Of a stretch of 40,919 nt of DNA, positions 34,602-40,919 are shown one piece after another; positions within the stretch are counted from its first letter, which is position 1, and the number at the start of each line of letters is the position of its first letter. The stretch is from contig NZ_JAQWOO010000047.1 of assembly GCF_029245835.1 (NCBI RefSeq), forward strand, positions 1-40,919. The letters run 5' to 3'. Source of the stretch: Algibacter sp. Lineage in GTDB: Bacteria; Bacteroidota; Bacteroidia; Flavobacteriales; Flavobacteriaceae. The notes below the pieces were generated by a model. The model had not been told where the DNA came from. It saw only the letters and a program-made list of their open reading frames with translations, and did not search any database. The position numbers and the translations under genes are program-made.

Positions 34602-34609
34602 TAAATTTG
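34602..34609 (+). promoter_or_regulatory. Promoter -7 element of the PhoX-like gene
   Basis: TAAATTTG matches TAnnTTTG, 33 nt before the ATG. No TTG is present 17-19 bp upstream; the box array occupies that place, as expected of an activator-dependent promoter. Confidence 0.55.
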
Positions 34610-34642
34610 GTGCATAAAAATTAACCAAAAAAATTTTAGATT

Positions 34643-36253
34643 ATGAACAAATTATTTAGACTCGTACTATTACTTTTAATTAGTGTTATAACTACTACAA
34701 CATTTGTTAGTTGTGAAGGCGAAGATGGAATTAATGGTATAGATGGCGTTGATGGTGCTGATGGTGTTGATGGTGCTGACGGAATGGATGGTGCTGATGG
34801 TGAAGATTTAACTGTTGCTGAAATGGAGCCGTTAATCTCCTCAGTAATTCCCAATTCAGTCTTTGCATTGAAAGGTCAATTTACTTCCGCAAATTTATCA
34901 ATGATTATGACTTCTCAAGATATCCTGCCAACGGATTCTACTTTTGTCTATGGAGGATATATGGATGGCGCTGCACTTTTTCCTTACGGAGATGGTACAT
35001 ATGCACTCATAAACAATTTAGAGGTAGATTATTCAATTGCAAGAATTAGATTAAACTCAGATTTACAAGCACTTGAAGGGGATTACATCGTAAATTCTAC
35101 AGCCACCGCTTTTACGGCTATGTGTTCTGGCTCTTCAATTACTGTTGAGGAGCATGGTTTTGGACCGTTATACCTATCTGGTGGTGAATGGGGAGGCAAT
35201 GCTAAAGGTGTTTATAGAATAAATCCTTTCCGCTCTAAAGAAGACCGTGTTGAAGCAGATAGATTACCTGCTCTTGGTGAGTGGTCTACTGAAAATGCTG
35301 TTGTAATTGGCAAAGATGCTTACCCAGGTCAAACTGTAGTTTTTATGGGAGATGATGATAGTAATAATTCTTATCCTGAAGCCCATTTTGCCATGTATGT
35401 TGGATCTAGAGGTGATTTAAATGGTGGAGACCTATACGTATTAAAAGGAAAAAACCCAATAGAAACTGCACCAGGAGCTGGAGGTCAGTTATTTGAAATG
35501 GGTATGTCAGAAGGTACCGATTACGATGTTGAGTGGGTAAAAGTTAACGAACGAACTATTGATGAATTGAATCAAGAAGCTATAGATTTAAAAGCTATAG
35601 GTTTCCAGAGAATTGAAGACATAGATTGGCAAAAAGGTTCTGCTTCAGCTAACAGAAATGTATTTTTTAATGCTACTGGAAGGTACAGATCGAATAACCC
35701 AGATTTAGCAAACAGAGGAACTACTTTTGGGAGAGTATATAAATTACAATTAAACCCAGATAACCCAACTGCAGATGCTAAATTAACTGTTGTGGTTGAT
35801 GGTGATAAAGAAAATGGTATTGGTGATGGTATGCACTCGCCAGATAATATTATGGTTACAGAAAACTATGCTTACATCCAAGAAGATCCAAATGGTTATG
35901 CTTCATTAAACTCTGATATTACTGGTTATGCGAAGTTATGGCAATATGATATTACAGCTGGAACTTTACAAGAAGTCATGGAGTGTGATCAAACTACTGC
36001 TAGTGGGTTGAATATTGGGAACACAAGTTCTATGTGGGAAATTACCGGTTTAATTGATGTTACTGATATTATTGGATCATCAGAATCTACGTTTATAGGT
36101 GGTGCTCAAGTACATGGTTGGAGACCAGATGTTAATCCAGATAATGCTCAAAGAGCTGATGGAAGTTTCTTCTTCGATCCAACTGCCATATTTGAATCTG
36201 AGGCAGCGAAGGAAGGTTCTTTTTTATTTAAAATTACTGGTTTACCTAGATAG
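34643..36253 (+). CDS. PhoX-like (DUF839) phosphatase lipoprotein with collagen-like Gly-X-Asp tract
   Basis: A 536-residue predicted lipoprotein: lipobox FVSC, acylated Cys24. Residues 26-55 are ten Gly-X-Y triplets, mostly G-x-D (GIDGVDGADGVDGADG), a collagen-like or calcium-binding stalk. The rest resembles the PhoX/DUF839 beta-propeller: FQRIEDIDW (321-329), NVFFNATGR (339-347), FGRVYKLQLNP (362-372), SPDNIMV (399-405) and YIQEDPN (411-417) correspond to the metal- and phosphate-site segments of that family. PhoX enzymes are calcium/iron phosphomonoesterases made under phosphate limitation. Identification is by recognition of these motifs and not by alignment; another propeller-type hydrolase is possible. 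Upstream are Pho-like boxes; downstream is a di-haem peroxidase fusion. Confidence 0.78.
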   Translation: MNKLFRLVLLLLISVITTTTFVSCEGEDGINGIDGVDGADGVDGADGMDGADGEDLTVAEMEPLISSVIPNSVFALKGQFTSANLSMIMTSQDILPTDSTFVYGGYMDGAALFPYGDGTYALINNLEVDYSIARIRLNSDLQALEGDYIVNSTATAFTAMCSGSSITVEEHGFGPLYLSGGEWGGNAKGVYRINPFRSKEDRVEADRLPALGEWSTENAVVIGKDAYPGQTVVFMGDDDSNNSYPEAHFAMYVGSRGDLNGGDLYVLKGKNPIETAPGAGGQLFEMGMSEGTDYDVEWVKVNERTIDELNQEAIDLKAIGFQRIEDIDWQKGSASANRNVFFNATGRYRSNNPDLANRGTTFGRVYKLQLNPDNPTADAKLTVVVDGDKENGIGDGMHSPDNIMVTENYAYIQEDPNGYASLNSDITGYAKLWQYDITAGTLQEVMECDQTTASGLNIGNTSSMWEITGLIDVTDIIGSSESTFIGGAQVHGWRPDVNPDNAQRADGSFFFDPTAIFESEAAKEGSFLFKITGLPR

Positions 36254-36259
36254 TCTAGC

Positions 36260-36301
<42 letters not shown>

Positions 36302-36302
36302 C

Positions 36303-36331
36303 GAAAAGGTTTTCTTAAGGAGAGCCTTTTC
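36303..36331 (+). terminator. Weak hairpin between PhoX-like and peroxidase genes
   Basis: GAAAAGG (36303-36309) and CCTTTTC (36325-36331) can pair with a 15-nt loop but lack a good U-run after the stem. It may attenuate read-through into the peroxidase gene. Confidence 0.35.
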
Positions 36332-36362
36332 ATATTTAAAACAACACCTGAATATTTAATAA

Positions 36363-38195
36363 ATGAAATTTCTAAAAATTCTAGTATTAGTTCTTTTAAC
36401 TTCATCAATTATAGTATCATGTAAAAAAGAAAATACTATATCAACTATTAAAACAATATCTGCTACCGAAGAGTCGATATTTAATGAAAATATTAGACAG
36501 TATTATTTTCAAACCTTAGATAGTGCTTCCTTTTACGTCCACCGGATAGATACACTTCAACCAATAGAAAAAAATAGGAGTAACTTCTTGCTTAGTAGAA
36601 AATGGTATAAGAAAGCAGAACCGCTAATGATTGCTTACGACTATCAAAATTATTTATCTATGAATGCTCCAAACCTTTTAAAGGTAGAAATAGATGACCA
36701 TACAGATATCAAAAAAATTAAACCTAAAAGTTATCAAGTACTTGAAGAATATTTGTTTGGAGTGGATGATGTTTCACATAAAGAGTTATTTAGCATATAC
36801 AATTATCTGCAAGCAAGAATTCCCTATATCAGAAAAAATCACAATATTTATAACCAAAGCGACAGACATCATTTAAAAATGATTAGAGATGCCATTGTAA
36901 ATATTGCTACTAAAGGGATTACAGGATTTGATTCACCTATACTTGCAAACTCATTAAGAGAGGCGGTATACAACTACGAATCAATAAAATATGTTATCTC
37001 TACTTATAAAAATACGCTTAACACTATTCTATATAATAATTGGATGAGTGAGATTAATAACTCTATTAAGACCTTGGACACAAGCGATTTTGATACTTTC
37101 GATAGATATTCATTTATTAAAAACCATACAAATAAACAATTAGAGTTAATTAACAATATAACTGAAGATTGGAAAATTGAGTTAAGTAAATCTAGACCTT
37201 TAGACCCAACAAGTACCAATATATTTTCAGCATCATTTTTTAATAAAAAAATGTTTGCTCCTCCACATTCTCCAGAAATTTCAGATGAAAGAATTGCTTT
37301 AGGCGAGGTATTATTTAATGATGAAAGCCTGTCTGGTTCTAATACAATAAGCTGTGCTACGTGCCATATAAAGGAAAAAGCATTTACCGATGGTCTTAAA
37401 ACAGCCTTAGGATTAAACGGAGAAGCACTTCTGCGTAATACGCCTTCACTTTCTTACGCTGTATATCAAAAAACTTTTTTTTATGATGGACGCGGAGATG
37501 GTATTGAAGGGCAGATAGTTAGTGTAGCTAATAATAAAAATGAATTCCATATCGATTTAAATACACTAGAGAAAAGAATACAAAACAACCCAGCTTACAA
37601 ACAACAATTTGACTCTTTATACGAAGGGAAAATAAATAATCGGAATATAAGACATGCGATAGCTACATACATACGTAGTTTAACGCCTTTTGATTCTAAA
37701 TTTGATAGAAATATGCAAGGTTTAGAAAATACTTTAAATAATGAAGAGGTTTTAGGTTTTAACTTATTTATGGGAAAAGCAGCATGTGCTACCTGTCATT
37801 TTCCACCAGCATTTTACGGAACTGTACCACCAAAATTTGATGAAACCGAATTCGAAAATTTAGGACTCACCAAAACTACAGATTTTAAAAACCCTCTTTT
37901 AGATGAAGACCCTGGCTTGTACTACCCTTATAAAGTCGAAGAAAGACGAGGTTTTTTTAAAACATCAACTGTTAGAAATATTGAATTGACAGCTCCTTAC
38001 ATGCATAATGGTGCTTTTGAAACTTTAGAGCAGGTACTTGAATTTTATAATTTTGGTGGTGGACAAGGCATGGGTCTGGATGTTCCGTATCAAACCTTGC
38101 CATCAAGCAGTCTAGGTTTAACTAAAAATGAAATTCAGGCTATTATTGCTTTTATAAAGTCACTAACTGATAATTCAATAGCCGAATATAACTAA
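36363..38195 (+). CDS. Imelysin-like / di-haem cytochrome c peroxidase (MauG-type) fusion lipoprotein
   Basis: A 610-residue lipoprotein: lipobox IIVSC, acylated Cys20. Residues about 35-280 look like an imelysin (M75/EfeO-like) helical domain: SRKWYKKAEPLMIAYDY (78-94) and PKSYQVLEEYLFG (121-133) match its conserved helices, though GxHxxE is not preserved. Residues about 300-600 form a di-haem peroxidase with haem motifs CATCH at 331-335 and 475-479, plus the family segments LRNTPSLSYAVYQKTFFYDGR and RNIELTAPYMHNGAFETLEQVLEFYN. It would reduce peroxide or oxidise a protein or metal substrate in the periplasm. It follows the PhoX-like gene in the same direction, 109 bp away, so a link to that system is likely. 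The left end of the IS982 element lies 8 bp after its stop. Confidence 0.85.
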   Translation: MKFLKILVLVLLTSSIIVSCKKENTISTIKTISATEESIFNENIRQYYFQTLDSASFYVHRIDTLQPIEKNRSNFLLSRKWYKKAEPLMIAYDYQNYLSMNAPNLLKVEIDDHTDIKKIKPKSYQVLEEYLFGVDDVSHKELFSIYNYLQARIPYIRKNHNIYNQSDRHHLKMIRDAIVNIATKGITGFDSPILANSLREAVYNYESIKYVISTYKNTLNTILYNNWMSEINNSIKTLDTSDFDTFDRYSFIKNHTNKQLELINNITEDWKIELSKSRPLDPTSTNIFSASFFNKKMFAPPHSPEISDERIALGEVLFNDESLSGSNTISCATCHIKEKAFTDGLKTALGLNGEALLRNTPSLSYAVYQKTFFYDGRGDGIEGQIVSVANNKNEFHIDLNTLEKRIQNNPAYKQQFDSLYEGKINNRNIRHAIATYIRSLTPFDSKFDRNMQGLENTLNNEEVLGFNLFMGKAACATCHFPPAFYGTVPPKFDETEFENLGLTKTTDFKNPLLDEDPGLYYPYKVEERRGFFKTSTVRNIELTAPYMHNGAFETLEQVLEFYNFGGGQGMGLDVPYQTLPSSSLGLTKNEIQAIIAFIKSLTDNSIAEYN

Positions 38196-38203
38196 TTTAA
38201 AGA

Positions 38204-39181
38204 AACCCGTTGTGCATTATGATTTAAAAGAAAAAAGTTATCCATATTGCTGAAAATCAGCAAACTGATTTAACCACAAATCATTAATAATAAACAACTT
38301 AAATGAAAATTACGAAAGAATAGAAGTGTTAAGAAAAATATCAAAAGAACAGCTTTTAACTCATCAAAGGCGTTAACCAAAGCTTAGCGATTTAGAACTT
38401 ATTAGTTTGAGTCTAACTGCTGAATTTATGGGAATAGATAGTAAGAATAACTTGTTTAGAAAACTTCTAAAGCATATGTTAGCAAGAATTGAGCGCAGTG
38501 TTTACAACAGGCGACGAAGAAAACTAGCTAATGAGCACAATGATATTCGATTAAAATTAGCTTCTGTTTTTTAATGAGTTTGAAAATTATTTCGTTGTAG
38601 ATAGTATGCCTTTAGAAGTATGTAAATTATCACGAATCTCACGCTCAAAAATCTGTAAAGAAGAAGCTTATGCGTTCCCTGACAAGGGTTTTTTGTGCTG
38701 CGAAAAATCTACTTACTATGATTATAAATTACACTCTGCTTGCTCTGTAAATGGCGTTTTTCAAAGTGTAGATTTAAGTCTAGCTTCTGTACGCGACATC
38801 AATTATCTAAAAGATATTAAGATGCAAATACGTGACTGCACATTAATTGGAGATAGCGGTTGCTTATCAGCTAAAATCCAACTTAATCTGTTTGAATCCT
38901 GCAATATAAAACTCAATACACCTATGAGAAATAATCAAAAAGATTATAAGAAACAACCTTATTTGTTTCGGTAAAAAAGAAAAATAATAGAAACATTATT
39001 TTCTCAACTGTGAGACCAGTTTATGATAAGACGCAACTAAGCAAAGACTTTTGAAGGATTTAAAACGAGAATATTATCTAAAATAATCGCCCTAACAACG
39101 ATTCAGTATATTAACAAATTTATATTTGACAGAAACATTAACAATATTAAAACTAGCATTATTTAAAATGCACAACGGGTT
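38204..39181 (+). mobile_element. IS982-family insertion sequence, decayed, 978 bp
   Basis: Perfect 15-bp terminal inverted repeats AACCCGTTGTGCATT (38204-38218) and its complement (39167-39181), typical in sequence and total length for IS982 elements. The single transposase gene is broken by stops and a frameshift. The flanking bases (left TTAAAGA, right AACTTAC) are not a duplication. The left end is 8 bp from the stop of the peroxidase gene and the right end truncates a lipoprotein gene. Confidence 0.88.
38290..39166 (+). pseudogene. IS982-family transposase pseudogene
   Basis: Transposase translated in pieces. The start codon appears changed to ATA (near 38290, followed by NNLNENYERIEVLRKIS). 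An in-frame TAA follows QRR at about 38377 and the frame then continues PKLSDLELISLSLTAEF. A one-base insertion near 38571 shifts the frame before FNEFENYFVVDSMPLEVC. From 38606 the frame is open (KLSRISRSKICKEE, DCTLIGDSGCLSAKIQ, LNTPMRNNQKDYKK) to a TAA after YLFR. After that TGA and TAA codons interrupt TLFSQL-DQFMIRRN-AKTFEGFKTRILSKIIALTTIQYINKF. It is clearly inactive. Confidence 0.88.
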
Positions 39182-39323
39182 AACTTACTAACTTCCAAGC
39201 ACCTTCTAAAGTATTAATTTCACTATCAGTTTTAGAAGCTTTTTTGTTTACCGTATCTGAGTTTGAATTGTCTTTACAAGAATAAAATAAAACAATACAA
39301 ACAATTAATAATAAATTTTTCAT
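39180..39323 (-). pseudogene. Small lipoprotein gene truncated by IS982
   Basis: A 47-codon frame on the minus strand: MKNLLLIVCIVLFYSC is a full lipoprotein signal with acylated Cys16, then KDNSNSDTVNKKASKTD, then LEGAWKLVS. The last segment is the start of a lipocalin-like domain (pattern LxGxWxLV). The frame ends there because the stop codon TAA is formed at the edge of the IS982 terminal repeat. The remainder of the gene is not on the other side of the element, so it was deleted or moved. Confidence 0.7.
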
Positions 39324-39455
39324 GACTACGTAAATTAAAAGGTTAGTATTCTATAAGTTACATAAAAAACGAACACATATTTATTTATATAATTTAGAAT
39401 TATTAAACTATAAAAACTGTTGATAACTTCTCTGTTAGGTTATAGTCAAAAATTC

Positions 39456-39463
39456 TACTTTTG
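39456..39463 (+). promoter_or_regulatory. Promoter -7 element of trxB
   Basis: TACTTTTG matches TAnnTTTG, 23 nt before the trxB ATG. A TTA at 39435, 18 bp upstream, could be a weak -33 element. Confidence 0.5.
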
Positions 39464-39486
39464 TTAAGATAAAATTTATAGAAACT

Positions 39487-40467
39487 ATGTCTGAAAATAT
39501 AGAAAAAGTTAAATGCCTAATTATAGGTTCTGGACCAGCAGGTTATACTGCCGCTATTTATGCAGCTAGAGCTAACATGAAACCTGTGTTGTATCAAGGT
39601 ACGCAACCAGGGGGGCAGTTAACAACAACGAATGAGGTTGAGAACTTTCCGGGTTATCCTGAGGGGGTTACAGGGCCAGAAATGATGATGCAATTGCAAG
39701 CACAAGCAGAACGTTTTGAGGCAGATATTCGAGATGGTTGGATAACTAAAGTCGATTTTTCTGGAGATGTGCATAAAGTTTGGGTTAATGAAGAAAAAGA
39801 AATTCACTGCGATACTATTATCATTTCAACAGGAGCTTCTGCGAAATATTTAGGCTTAGATTCTGAACAAAAATATTTAAAATTAGGCGGAGGTGTTTCT
39901 GCATGTGCTGTATGTGACGGATTCTTTTACAGAAACCAAGAAGTTGTTATTGTAGGAGCAGGAGATTCAGCTTGTGAAGAGGCACATTACTTATCAAAGC
40001 TTTGTAAAAAAGTAACCATGTTGGTTCGTAGAGATGAGTTTAGAGCTTCAAAAATAATGGCTTCTAGAGTCAAGAATACTGAAAATATTGAAATACTTTT
40101 CAATACTGAAACTGATGAGGTTTTAGGAGATGGGCAAGTAGTAACTGGTGTTCGAGTTTTTAACAATCAAACCAATAAAAAGCATGATATTCCTGCAACT
40201 GGATTTTTTGTAGCTATTGGACATAAACCTAACACAGATATCTTTAAAGGGTTTTTAAAATTAGATGAAACAGGTTATATTATTAACACACCTGGAACAT
40301 CCAAAACTAATATTGAGGGTGTTTTTGTGTCTGGTGATGCAGCAGATCATGTATACAGACAAGCCGTAACAGCAGCAGGAACAGGTTGTATGGCAGCCTT
40401 GGATGCAGAACGTTATTTGGCAGCTAAAGATTCAACATTCGAAGTGTCAACACCAACATATAATTAG
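39487..40467 (+). CDS. trxB: Thioredoxin reductase
   Basis: A 326-residue FAD/NADPH flavoenzyme that reduces thioredoxin in the cytoplasm. FAD-binding GSGPAGYTAAIYAARA (14-29), the redox pair Cys140-Ala-Val-Cys143, the NADPH-binding GAGDSACEEAHYLS and the C-terminal GVFVSGDAAD are all present. The length is normal. It stands alone with its own promoter and terminator, just outside the IS982 junction. Confidence 0.97.
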   Translation: MSENIEKVKCLIIGSGPAGYTAAIYAARANMKPVLYQGTQPGGQLTTTNEVENFPGYPEGVTGPEMMMQLQAQAERFEADIRDGWITKVDFSGDVHKVWVNEEKEIHCDTIIISTGASAKYLGLDSEQKYLKLGGGVSACAVCDGFFYRNQEVVIVGAGDSACEEAHYLSKLCKKVTMLVRRDEFRASKIMASRVKNTENIEILFNTETDEVLGDGQVVTGVRVFNNQTNKKHDIPATGFFVAIGHKPNTDIFKGFLKLDETGYIINTPGTSKTNIEGVFVSGDAADHVYRQAVTAAGTGCMAALDAERYLAAKDSTFEVSTPTYN

Positions 40468-40489
40468 AATAGGATAATTTAATATTACT

Positions 40490-40519
40490 AAAAACCAAAG
40501 CATATGTTTTGGTTTTTTT
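40490..40519 (+). terminator. Rho-independent terminator of trxB
   Basis: AAAAACCAAA (40490-40499) pairs perfectly with TTTGGTTTTT (40508-40517), with an 8-nt loop and trailing T, 22 nt after the trxB stop. Confidence 0.85.
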
Positions 40520-40569
40520 CCCGTTTTATAAATATGCGGCAAAAGATTTTCTTTGAAATCTAAAATATT

Positions 40570-40647
<78 letters not shown>

Positions 40648-40655
40648 AGAAAAAA

Positions 40656-40685
40656 AGTGATTTGCCCTTGCAAATTGCTTTTTTT
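40656..40685 (+). terminator. Terminator of tRNA-Pro(GGG)
   Basis: AGTGATTTG (40656-40664) pairs with CAAATTGCT (40671-40679) with wobbles and a 6-nt loop, followed by a T-run, 11 nt after the tRNA. Confidence 0.7.
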
Positions 40686-40686
40686 G

Positions 40687-40728
40687 TTTCTGTGAGTGGG
40701 TAGAATTTATTCTACCCACTCACAGAAA
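40687..40728. repeat. Perfect 20-bp-arm palindrome
   Basis: TTTCTGTGAGTGGGTAGAAT (40687-40706) and its exact reverse complement (40709-40728) are separated by two bases. It directly follows the tRNA terminator and precedes a small hairpin AAGGCC-GTA-GGCTTT near 40738. The purpose is unknown; such hairpins can block read-through into an insertion sequence. Confidence 0.95.
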
Positions 40729-40825
40729 TTAAAAAAGAAGGCCGTAGGCTTTCACTTTTCTATTAGCAAAAAGGGTTTATTAACCTGAGTTCGATTAATA
40801 TTTAGATAAGTTTTAATAGTAAAAA

Positions 40826-40885
40826 AGATAGATTTTTAGTAAATTAAAGTACTGAAATTCAATTTATTAATCTAAAAACCTATCT
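40826..40885. repeat. Inverted repeat before the terminal partial frame
   Basis: AGATAGATTTTTAG (40826-40839) and CTAAAAACCTATCT (40872-40885) pair with one mismatch over 14 bp and a 32-nt loop. The right arm ends exactly at the ATG at 40886, so it could sequester the start of translation. Confidence 0.6.
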
Positions 40886-40919
40886 ATGTTTTGTTACTCT
40901 AAAATTACAGATTTATTTT
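40886..40919 (+). CDS. Partial frame at window edge, possibly transposase N-terminus
   Basis: Eleven codons (MFCYSKITDLF) run off the window. The short KIT-D-LF pattern recalls the N-terminus of some Bacteroidota transposases, and the location just after a tRNA and strong palindromes suits an insertion sequence, but the evidence is too short for assignment. Confidence 0.25.
   Translation, partial: MFCYSKITDLF

Larger units (their letters stand above)
33855..34642. other. Long divergent intergenic region between the TonB receptor and the PhoX-like gene
   Basis: This 788-bp spacer has no plausible gene on either strand. It contains the divergent promoters, with the array of TTAAC-type boxes near the plus-strand gene. 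A short palindrome CTTGC-ATC-GCAAG lies near 34346 and the middle has poly-T tracts. Nothing else was recognised. The length suggests multiple regulatory sites or an unseen small RNA. Confidence 0.6.

Noticed and set aside
34636-34854. Antisense open frame rich in Pro and Ser
   Set aside because: It is the reverse reading of the Gly-X-Asp codon repeat of the PhoX-like gene and has no independent support.
38204-39181. Active insertion sequence
   Set aside because: The terminal repeats are intact, but the transposase has several stops, a frameshift and a lost start codon.

Overview
The window looks like chromosomal DNA of a marine-type member of the Flavobacteriaceae (Bacteroidota). The support is the AT-rich sequence, the near absence of Shine-Dalgarno sites, several promoter -7 elements of the flavobacterial form TAnnTTTG, many SusC/TonB-type receptors and lipoproteins, and gene neighbourhoods that I know from this family (ribH, two small membrane proteins, mutL, rhomboid, rhomboid; parA, parB, DUF5683, dapB, lepB, WbqC, DUF6122).

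Layout. 1-760: cold-shock protein and a DUF721 (DciA-like) gene on the minus strand. 760-4970: an accessory insertion that separates DUF721 from recF. It holds an intergenic repeat, an HxlR regulator, two tandem double-domain SnoaL/NTF2-like lipoproteins and an SDR oxidoreductase; two spaced palindromes overlap the promoter of the target operon. 4974-13157: housekeeping genes (recF; then TPR membrane protein, ribH, two small membrane proteins, mutL, two rhomboid proteases, a four-helix-bundle protein flanked by inverted repeats, and an EEP-family hydrolase). 13341-19762: a minus-strand block with DUF6122, WbqC-like, M15 peptidase, signal peptidase I, dapB, DUF5683, parB and parA. 19876-25028: methylmalonyl-CoA mutase (both subunits, with an unknown lipoprotein between them), an FtsB-like protein and uridine kinase.

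25094-28985 is a cytochrome c, a PQQ-type sugar dehydrogenase and a TonB-dependent receptor. I read it as a possible PQQ-import and periplasmic sugar-oxidation unit. A tRNA-Pro(UGG) and a decayed IS3-family remnant follow. 29980-38195 is the most interesting segment: a beta-propeller phytase and a large TonB receptor on the minus strand, divergent from a PhoX-like lipoprotein with a collagen-like Gly-X-Asp tract and an imelysin-like/di-haem peroxidase fusion. The promoter of the PhoX-like gene carries TTAAC-type boxes in an 11-bp register, resembling Pho boxes of other phyla. This suggests a phosphate-starvation island.

The island ends at a decayed IS982 element with intact 15-bp inverted repeats but no target duplication. 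Its right end truncates a small lipoprotein gene, so the element marks a rearrangement junction. The window closes with trxB, tRNA-Pro(GGG), a near-perfect 42-bp palindrome and what may be the first codons of another transposase. Functions of the accessory genes come from family recognition and context; no database search was possible.
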